A stretch of DNA of 11,558 bases from positions 1 through 11,558 of the forward strand of contig CALZIG010000017.1 in NCBI GenBank assembly GCA_945787585.1, given 5' to 3'. The stretch is from an uncultured Gammaproteobacteria bacterium. Lineage in GTDB: Bacteria; Pseudomonadota; Gammaproteobacteria; SZUA-140. The notes beneath the pieces were generated by a model, which was not told the origin of the DNA, made no database searches, and saw only the letters and a program-made list of their open reading frames with translations. The translations under genes were made by a program, and so were the position numbers. Of the stretch, positions 6,320 to 11,558 are shown one piece after another. Each line of letters begins with the position of its first letter. Position 1 is the stretch's first letter.

Positions 6320-6985
6320 TTAGAGCGAACTCCAGTCTGATTTTTTACGCCAGCGAATCTTGGGGATGATCAAGCCGAGAATCATACCGAGCAAGATCAC
6401 GCCCGCCCCGACAATAAACCAGTCACGATCGCTGCGATCTTTGAGTGAGTCATTTTCCAGCTGCAAGGCTTGATGACTGCGCTCTAACTGACGCGACTGT
6501 TCTCTGAGTGTGGCGTTCTCACTATCCAGCGCGAGCGCATTGGATGAGATGTTTTTTACCCGAGTGAACTCCTTGGACTGCTTTTCGTTGGCGGCGCTTA
6601 GTTTATTCGTGGTTGATTTGAGCTCACTATTCTCTTTGGTGAACTGCGCCAGCTTGTCATTTAATGCGCTGTTCTCTGATTTGATGCGCGCGAGTTGCTG
6701 TTCTGCGGTGGCAAGGCGCTCTCTGGCACTGCGCTGCTGCTCCAGATAGCGAGTGATGACCCACCCCTGTGAGCCGTCGGCGAGACGTACCTGAGAGTAG
6801 CCAGAGTCCGGATTGGTCTGGAGGAGTTCCAGTGCGGTACCGCTACCGAGCATCCGCAGGATCTTGTGCTGGTTGCTTTCGCCGCTGCGCATGGTGACCT
6901 CAAGTCGGTCTGTGATATAGCGTGTTTCAGCATAGGCGGCAGTGCTGGCGGCACAGATCAGAAAAAAAATAATTGTTCTTTTCAC
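6320..6985 (-). CDS. YgiM-like SH3 domain / coiled-coil / membrane protein (TIGR04211 type)
   Basis: From the GTG at 6985 this protein has 221 residues. It carries a signal peptide (1-19, ending AAYA), a bacterial SH3 domain (about 22-82, with LEVTMRSGES and GWVITRYLEQ), a long coiled coil (about 84-186), one membrane helix (about 189-208) and a short basic tail (RWRKKSDW). This is the domain order of E. coli YgiM. The SH3 domain should lie in the periplasm, where such domains often bind peptidoglycan, with the tail in the cytoplasm. The GTG is preferred over a TTG at 7012 because AAGGA lies six nt before it and the protein then begins with a normal signal peptide. It is the last gene of the purM-purN-VanZ run, 29 nt after the VanZ-like stop. 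Its exact role is unknown in this family. Confidence 0.9.
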   Translation of the reverse strand: MKRTIIFFLICAASTAAYAETRYITDRLEVTMRSGESNQHKILRMLGSGTALELLQTNPDSGYSQVRLADGSQGWVITRYLEQQRSARERLATAEQQLARIKSENSALNDKLAQFTKENSELKSTTNKLSAANEKQSKEFTRVKNISSNALALDSENATLREQSRQLERSHQALQLENDSLKDRSDRDWFIVGAGVILLGMILGLIIPKIRWRKKSDWSSL

Positions 6986-6991
6986 TATCGA

Positions 6992-6996
6992 TCCTT
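6992..6996 (-). promoter_or_regulatory. Ribosome binding site of the SH3 protein gene
   Basis: AAGGA on the minus strand lies six nt before the GTG at 6985 and sets that start instead of the in-frame TTG at 7012. Confidence 0.7.
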
Positions 6997-7014
6997 CAAT
7001 ATTTATGGGCAATA

Positions 7015-7473
7015 TTAATGTGTATTGGATGATGAACAGCGGTGACCCATTTGGGCTAACCTCAGTTGACCACGATAAAAGTGCACCGCAATGTATGCTC
7101 CTAGCATATCAAGCATGACGTCTAAAAAGGAAGTATCTCGTCCCGGCGTGAAACTCTGGTGCCATTCATCGACGACACCATACATCGCGGTCAGGCAGAA
7201 GGCGATTATCAGGCGACGATTAAGCGTGATGTTCCAGCCTGCCAGTGACCAGCACCAGAGCCATGCCAGTAACGCAAACAGCGGTATATGGGCGCTATTA
7301 TAGAGTGTCGTCTTGAGGGCGGCAGTGAACGGATCGACATTTTGGGGGGCCGTATCGCCACTAATGGACGACAGCAGGAAAATCACCCCCATGTATAGCA
7401 AGGGGAGGATCAAAGCGCGCTTTGGCACCTCCATTGCGTGGAGGCGCTGTGAGAATTGCCGCAGGCTGCTCAC
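7015..7473 (-). CDS. VanZ-like family membrane protein
   Basis: This 152-residue protein has about four hydrophobic segments (about 19-37, 60-80, 88-104, 117-133). Its VanZ signature is AMYGVVDEWHQSFTPGRDTS (96-115), with Asp102, Glu103, His105, Gln106 and Gly111, followed by DVMLDMLGAYIAV. Members are small inner-membrane proteins. The founding member, VanZ, raises teicoplanin resistance, but most chromosomal relatives have no known function, so no resistance should be inferred. The GTG start overlaps the purN TGA (GTGA), which points to coupled translation. An ATG at codon 14 (7434) is possible but has no better ribosome site. Confidence 0.88.
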   Translation of the reverse strand: MSSLRQFSQRLHAMEVPKRALILPLLYMGVIFLLSSISGDTAPQNVDPFTAALKTTLYNSAHIPLFALLAWLWCWSLAGWNITLNRRLIIAFCLTAMYGVVDEWHQSFTPGRDTSFLDVMLDMLGAYIAVHFYRGQLRLAQMGHRCSSSNTH

Positions 7474-8153
7474 GTGGCGTCGGTGTCACTATTGAAATGG
7501 ACAGGTTGGTTTAATGGTTGTTGATCGAACAGGACTTCGCCGGCTTTTACGCTGAGACGTTGTTCGGCAAACCAGCGCAAGGCAAGGGGATAGATGTGAT
7601 GTTCCTGCGTCTGTACACGTTTCGCCAGTGTTGTCGCATCATCTTCCACTAAAAGTGGTACCGATGCCTGAATGATCACGGGGCCACCGTCAAGCTCATT
7701 GGTGACCAGATGGACACTGGCGCCGTGTGCGGCGACGGCGGCATCGATTGCCCGCTGGTGAGTGTTGAGCCCCGGAAAATCAGGCAGAAGCGACGGGTGG
7801 ATGTTGAGCATCCGCCCCTGATAATGCTCGACAAATGCCGCGCCGAGGATGCGCATGTAGCCGGCGAGTACTACCATTGCAGGGGTGTACTGGTCGATGC
7901 GCTGCTGTAGGGCCGCTTCATAGTCACTGCGATTGTCAAAGGCGGTGTGATCGACGACGACCGCAGGGATGTTCGCGGCACGCGCTCGTTGCAGGCCGTA
8001 GGCATCGGGGCGGTTGCTGATGACGGCGCGGATCTCGACCGGCAGGCCGTCATCACGGATCGCATCGATGATCGCCTGCAGATTGCTGCCGCTGCCAGAG
8101 ATCAGTACAACAATGGGAAGCATGGGTGTGTGCCCGCGATGGCTTTTACTCAT
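7470..8153 (-). CDS. purN: Phosphoribosylglycinamide formyltransferase
   Basis: PurN transfers a formyl group from 10-formyltetrahydrofolate to GAR, giving FGAR, the third step of purine synthesis in the cytoplasm. The 227 residues contain the phosphate-binding start [17 protein letters not shown] (15-31). The catalytic trio is visible as Asn117 and His119 ([10 protein letters not shown]) and Asp155 (NELDGGPVI), equal to E. coli Asn106, His108 and Asp144. The ATG overlaps the purM stop as ATGA, so translation is coupled. This start adds about ten residues ([10 protein letters not shown]) to the usual N-terminus, and an ATG at codon 11 (8123) would give the common length, though neither has a good ribosome site. 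The C-terminus runs slightly past the fold into a polar tail ending SDTDAT. Confidence 0.98.
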   Translation of the reverse strand: MSKSHRGHTPMLPIVVLISGSGSNLQAIIDAIRDDGLPVEIRAVISNRPDAYGLQRARAANIPAVVVDHTAFDNRSDYEAALQQRIDQYTPAMVVLAGYMRILGAAFVEHYQGRMLNIHPSLLPDFPGLNTHQRAIDAAVAAHGASVHLVTNELDGGPVIIQASVPLLVEDDATTLAKRVQTQEHHIYPLALRWFAEQRLSVKAGEVLFDQQPLNQPVHFNSDTDAT

Positions 8154-9226
8154 TTAGAATGGGTGAGTGTCACGTTTGCCTTTTCACCCGGTGCGGACTC
8201 AATCGTGCCGATCTGCCACGCTTGCTCACCAAGCTGCTGTAACTGTTCGATGGTCTGGTCGGCATCGTCGGTGGCGACACACAGCACCATGCCAATGCCG
8301 CAGTTAAAGGTGCGATGCATCTCTTCGGCGGTGACATTGCCCTGCTGTTGCAGCCAGTCAAAGATTGCGGGGCGCGGCCAGGTATTGCAGTCGATGGCGG
8401 CACGGGTGCCTTCGGGCATGACGCGCGGCAGGTTTTCCAGCAATCCGCCGCCGGTGATGTGCGACAGCGCGTGCACGTCAATCTGTTTAAACAGGGCTAA
8501 TAATGGTTTGATGTAAATACGTGTCGGTGTCAGCAGGGTTTCGCCGAGGGTGCTGTCACCAAAGGGCTGCGCGAGATCTGCGCCGCAGTGTTCGATGATC
8601 TTGCGGATCAGCGAATAGCCGTTAGAGTGCGGCCCTGATGACGCGATGCCGATCAGCGCATCACCCGCGGCGACTTTGCTGCCGTCGATGATTTGATCTT
8701 TTTCAACCACACCGACGCAAAAACCTGCGACGTCGTAGTCGCCGGCTTGATACATGCCGGGCATTTCGGCCGTTTCACCGCCGGTCAATGCGGCGCCGGC
8801 GAGTTCGCACCCGCGGCCAATCCCTTTGATCACCTCGGCGGCGGCATCGACATCCAGTTTGCCAGAGGCGTAGTAGTCGAGAAAAAAGAGCGGCTCCGCC
8901 CCCTGCACAATCAGGTCGTTGACGCACATCCCCACCAGGTCGATACCGATGGTGTCGTGTTTGCCGGTTTCGATCGCCAGCTTTAATTTAGTGCCGACGC
9001 CATCGGTGCCGGAGACCAGCACCGGCTGGCGGTAGCGATCCAGCGGTAGTTCGAACAGTGCGCCAAATCCGCCGAGGCCAGAAAGTACCCCGGGGCGTGT
9101 CGTCTTTTTAGCCGTCGATTTGATTTTTTCAACCAGCGCCGTGCCGGCATCAATATCGACGCCCGCATCGCGGTAGCTGAGTGAAGTAGGGGTTTCTGAT
9201 GCTGGTTTTGTATTATCTGAATTCAC
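8150..9226 (-). CDS. purM: Phosphoribosylformylglycinamidine cyclo-ligase (AIR synthetase)
   Basis: PurM closes the imidazole ring of FGAM using ATP, giving AIR, the fifth step of purine synthesis. The 358 residues match E. coli PurM along nearly their whole length. Landmarks are [15 protein letters not shown] (14-28), [14 protein letters not shown] glycine loop at 49-58, [14 protein letters not shown] (71-84), [20 protein letters not shown] (101-120), [11 protein letters not shown] (149-159) and [11 protein letters not shown] (196-206). The start is a GTG, and about nine residues precede the common N-terminus. No strong ribosome site is seen. It heads an operon with purN (ATGA overlap), the VanZ-like gene and the SH3 gene. 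I see no clear PurR-type operator upstream. Confidence 0.98.
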   Translation of the reverse strand: MNSDNTKPASETPTSLSYRDAGVDIDAGTALVEKIKSTAKKTTRPGVLSGLGGFGALFELPLDRYRQPVLVSGTDGVGTKLKLAIETGKHDTIGIDLVGMCVNDLIVQGAEPLFFLDYYASGKLDVDAAAEVIKGIGRGCELAGAALTGGETAEMPGMYQAGDYDVAGFCVGVVEKDQIIDGSKVAAGDALIGIASSGPHSNGYSLIRKIIEHCGADLAQPFGDSTLGETLLTPTRIYIKPLLALFKQIDVHALSHITGGGLLENLPRVMPEGTRAAIDCNTWPRPAIFDWLQQQGNVTAEEMHRTFNCGIGMVLCVATDDADQTIEQLQQLGEQAWQIGTIESAPGEKANVTLTHSK

Positions 9227-9372
9227 GGGATCGTCTAATTTTTGGTTGTGATTAGGTAGATTTTAAGCGCGCGGCTCCGGACGCTATTCTAACGTAAATT
9301 GCTGTGCCATGCTCGTGGCCTGAGGGTTGGAGCTTCCAATGAGTGCTATCGCTGGGGAAGTGCGCAATTGGC
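9227..9372. promoter_or_regulatory. Divergent promoter region of purM
   Basis: Two minus-strand -10-like boxes lie here: TAAAAT (9265-9260) and TAGAAT (9291-9286). Neither has a convincing -35 at the right distance. The region separates purM from the DUF2066 gene and must hold the purM promoter, but I cannot choose between the boxes. Confidence 0.3.
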
Positions 9373-9381
9373 TGGTACAAT
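9373..9381 (+). promoter_or_regulatory. Extended -10 promoter for the DUF2066 gene
   Basis: TGGTACAAT is an extended -10 box (TGn plus TACAAT). A weak -35 (TGGGGA, 9353-9358) lies 17 nt before the hexamer. Transcription would start near 9388, which rules out the in-frame starts before that point. Confidence 0.45.
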
Positions 9382-9470
9382 GCGCCTCTATGATGGATAT
9401 GTTTAGCAGAATCACCCCTTATTTTGTGCCTTCAGTGCGCATGACGAGACGATCTCCAGGGTTTGGACGT

Positions 9471-10619
9471 ATGAGCATCTGGCGGATGTGGCAGCGCTGC
9501 GCGTTCATTTTTGTGCTGTTACTACCACTCAATAGTTATGCCGCCGAGGTGTCAGGGCTCTACGAAACAGAGGTTTTGGTGACCAGTCAGGGCAGCAATG
9601 AGCGCAGTGAGGCGATTCGGATGGCGCTGAGTGAGGTGCTGATTCGCGTCAGTGGTGATCGAAATACCCCTAAAGTGGCTGCCCTGCAAGGGCTTTACAA
9701 GCGCTCGCTGCAACTGGTGCAGCAATATCGTTACCGCACCCTGCCACGCGTGGATGGACTGCGAAATGATCAGGGGGCTGGTGGTCAGGTGGCTCAGCAA
9801 ACACAGGCGCTGTGGATTCGTTTTGACCCGGCGGCGATAGATCAATCGCTCCGCAAGGCCGGCGTGCCGGTGTGGGGGCAGGTGCGCCCTGCCACGCTGG
9901 CGTGGGTGGTGATTGATGATGGTCAGTCGCGCATGCTGATGGGCGCGGAGACGCTGTTGGAGCCGAAAGAGGTGATGCAGCAGCAGGCGCAACGCCGCGG
10001 CTTGCCGCTCTTCGTACCGTTATGGGATCTTGAGGATCAGGCCGCGCTCCGTTTTACCGATGTCTGGGGTAATTTTCAGGACGCCATTTTGAGCGCGTCG
10101 GCGCGTTACTCGACCGAGGCGGTATTGGTCGGTCGGCTTTATCAATTGACCAGCGGCTGGGAAGGGCGCTGGACCCTCTATCAGGGCAATACAACCGAAC
10201 ATTGGCAGGCCAGCGCACCGTTGCAGGGTGAGGTGCTAGCGGCCGGCGTCGATGGCGCGGCGGACCACCTTGGGCGTCGCTTTGCGATGGTGTTTGATGA
10301 GTCGCAGCGGAGTCGTGTCAAAGTGATCGTCAAAGACATTCATTCGCTTGAAGACTACGCGCGCGCCGCACAGTTTTTGCAATCGCTGGATATGGTAACG
10401 GCAACGCAGGTGGCGCAAGTGGTCGACACCTCTGTAACCTTTACCTTGCAGGTAAATGGCAGCAGCAGTGCGTTGGCGCAGACCATCAGTTTTGGGCGAA
10501 CCCTGATGGAGACGCCTGCCGTGGTCAATGTTGAAGAGCGTAGCGATCCGTCACAGGTGCCGTTGTGGACGGTCCCTGATGAGCCAGAAACAAAGTTATG
10601 GTACCGCTTATTACCATGA
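9471..10619 (+). CDS. DUF2066 domain-containing secreted protein
   Basis: From the ATG at 9471 this protein has 382 residues. It begins with a signal peptide (MSIWRMWQRC, a hydrophobic stretch, then NSYAA before EVSGLYE), so it should be exported to the periplasm. The mature part shows the DUF2066 pattern of an N-terminal region with SEAIRMALSEVLIRVSGDR and FDPAAIDQSLRKAGVPVWG, then a longer C-terminal part. No biochemical function is established for the family, and I see no catalytic motif. The frame extends upstream to 9327, but the likely promoter at 9373-9381 makes the earliest starts impossible. An ATG at 9441 would add ten basic residues to the signal peptide and is the main alternative. 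Its stop overlaps the next gene as ATGA. DUF2066 genes next to purM, a PerM-type gene and often hda are a familiar gammaproteobacterial arrangement. Confidence 0.9.
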   Translation: MSIWRMWQRCAFIFVLLLPLNSYAAEVSGLYETEVLVTSQGSNERSEAIRMALSEVLIRVSGDRNTPKVAALQGLYKRSLQLVQQYRYRTLPRVDGLRNDQGAGGQVAQQTQALWIRFDPAAIDQSLRKAGVPVWGQVRPATLAWVVIDDGQSRMLMGAETLLEPKEVMQQQAQRRGLPLFVPLWDLEDQAALRFTDVWGNFQDAILSASARYSTEAVLVGRLYQLTSGWEGRWTLYQGNTTEHWQASAPLQGEVLAAGVDGAADHLGRRFAMVFDESQRSRVKVIVKDIHSLEDYARAAQFLQSLDMVTATQVAQVVDTSVTFTLQVNGSSSALAQTISFGRTLMETPAVVNVEERSDPSQVPLWTVPDEPETKLWYRLLP

Positions 10620-11188
10620 GCCTGAGTGGTGTACCTAACATCATTACGGTGTTGCGGATCCTGCTGGTACTGCCCGTGGTGCTGGCCCTGCTGAGTGAAC
10701 AGTATGGCGTTGCGTTGATCCTGTTTGCGATCGCGGGTGCCTCCGATGGACTGGATGGTTATATTGCCAAACGTTACAACTGTGCCAGTCGCCTTGGTTC
10801 AATTCTAGACCCGCTGGCAGACAAGTTATTATTGGTGAGTACCTACATCTCGCTGGCGTGGCTAGGGCTATTGCCGCTATGGCTGGTGGTAGTGGTGCTG
10901 GTGCGAGACCTGTTGATTGTGATCGGCGGCTTTGCCTATCATCGTTTTATTGGTGAGTACGATATGAGCCCGTCATTTGTCAGCAAGCTGAATACGGTCA
11001 CGCAGATTTTACTGGGGTTTTTAGTGGTATTATCGATGAGCCTGTTACCGCTGCCTGCGCTGCTGATCGATGGCATGATCTACGTTGTATTAGTGACAAC
11101 GTTATTGAGCGGCAGTGATTATGTCTGGACCTGGGGGCGACGTGCGATGGCCGTCCGTGTCGATGAAAAACAGAACAGAAGTGACTGA
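10616..11188 (+). CDS. CDP-alcohol phosphatidyltransferase family protein (PgsA-like)
   Basis: This 190-residue membrane enzyme belongs to the family that joins a CDP-activated lipid to an alcohol, as in phosphatidylglycerophosphate synthesis. The family motif is complete in layout, with Asp44, Asp47, Gly48, Ala51, then Gly61, Asp65 and Asp69 (SDGLDGYIAKR and RLGSILDPLADK). Lys52 replaces the usual Arg. Several hydrophobic segments (about 8-27, 31-43, 70-85, 88-107, 128-148, 150-166) fit the six-helix fold, and NIITVLRILLVLP near the start is typical. The start at 10616 overlaps the DUF2066 stop as ATGA; an ATG at 10598 would add six residues, and neither has a ribosome site. The substrate cannot be told from sequence, and another gene may be the housekeeping pgsA. 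It is followed two nt later by the AI-2E-type gene. Confidence 0.93.
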   Translation: MSLSGVPNIITVLRILLVLPVVLALLSEQYGVALILFAIAGASDGLDGYIAKRYNCASRLGSILDPLADKLLLVSTYISLAWLGLLPLWLVVVVLVRDLLIVIGGFAYHRFIGEYDMSPSFVSKLNTVTQILLGFLVVLSMSLLPLPALLIDGMIYVVLVTTLLSGSDYVWTWGRRAMAVRVDEKQNRSD

Positions 11189-11190
11189 CG

Positions 11191-11558
11191 ATGGCTGAAG
11201 CGCAGAAGTGGTGGATCTTGATGCTAGTGGCGGGGAGCGGTGTACTGCTCTATCTGCTCGCGCCCGTGCTGACGCCCTTTTTGATCGCAGCACTGCTCTC
11301 TTATCTGGGGCATCCGTTTGTGGTGCGGCTGGAGAAACGCAGGCTTTCGCGTAACAGTTCAACACTTATTGTCTTTAGTGTGATCTCACTGTTGGCATTG
11401 ATGTTGCCAATTGTGATTGTGCCACTGCTAGAGAAGCAGATTGGGGTGTTCGTCAATAACTGGCCCGCCTATATCGACTGGATTCAACGTGTCGCGCTGC
11501 CGTGGTTACAGGAGCATATCGGCTTTGGTGATCACACGCTCAACCTCGACCTTTTCAA
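11191..11558 (+). CDS. perM: AI-2E / PerM-family membrane protein (3' end missing)
   Basis: The first 122 residues are present and the frame runs off the right edge. Two hydrophobic segments (about 8-40, broken by LAPVLTPFLIAALLSYL, and about 56-79) are followed by EKQIGVFVNNWPAYIDWIQR, the usual start of the AI-2E family soluble segment between helices. Full members have around 350 residues and seven or eight membrane helices. TqsA exports the signal AI-2, but most relatives, including PerM, have no firm substrate. It starts two nt after the phosphatidyltransferase stop, so it is in the same operon. Related genomes often carry hda next, which this window cannot show. Confidence 0.92.
   Translation, partial: MAEAQKWWILMLVAGSGVLLYLLAPVLTPFLIAALLSYLGHPFVVRLEKRRLSRNSSTLIVFSVISLLALMLPIVIVPLLEKQIGVFVNNWPAYIDWIQRVALPWLQEHIGFGDHTLNLDLF

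Noticed and set aside
10598..10615. Earlier ATG for the phosphatidyltransferase.
   Set aside because: It has no ribosome site, and the ATGA overlap at 10616 fits the coupled arrangement and the family N-terminus better.

Overview
The window looks like chromosome from a free-living gammaproteobacterium. purM and purN are back to back and divergent from DUF2066, a CDP-alcohol phosphatidyltransferase and an AI-2E/PerM-type gene. A YgiM-type SH3 protein lies downstream of purN. I cannot name the genus. Coding is dense, with 4-nt overlaps, and I see no tRNA, rRNA, CRISPR, insertion sequence or phage gene.

Positions 1-5568 hold a probable envelope-to-cyclic-nucleotide signalling neighbourhood. On the minus strand are a CHASE2 class III nucleotide cyclase (2384-4618) and, downstream of it, a secreted FecR-TPR protein that turns into an apparent outer-membrane barrel and runs off the left edge (1-2048). 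A 335-nt non-coding gap containing a 9-bp tandem repeat separates them. A Crp-family regulator (4909-5568) is divergent from the cyclase across a 290-nt AT-rich spacer. The cyclase keeps its metal and transition-state residues but carries Asp and Arg at the two positions that normally choose the purine base, so its product (cAMP, cGMP or other) is open. This is the most interesting part of the window.

Positions 5570-6320 hold a small two-helix membrane protein of unknown function, then a perfect 18-bp hairpin between convergent genes that probably terminates transcription from both sides.

Positions 6320-9226 (minus strand) form a compact operon read purM, purN, a VanZ-like membrane protein and a YgiM-like SH3/coiled-coil/TM protein, so two purine biosynthesis steps are followed by two envelope genes. 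Positions 9471-11558 (plus strand) hold a secreted DUF2066 protein, a phospholipid-synthesis-type CDP-alcohol phosphatidyltransferase and the start of an AI-2E-family permease, again tightly coupled.

Several start codons were moved from the longest reading frame using Shine-Dalgarno sites, stop/start overlaps or promoter position: the Crp-like gene, the SH3 gene, DUF2066 and the phosphatidyltransferase. The N-terminus of the FecR protein remains uncertain.
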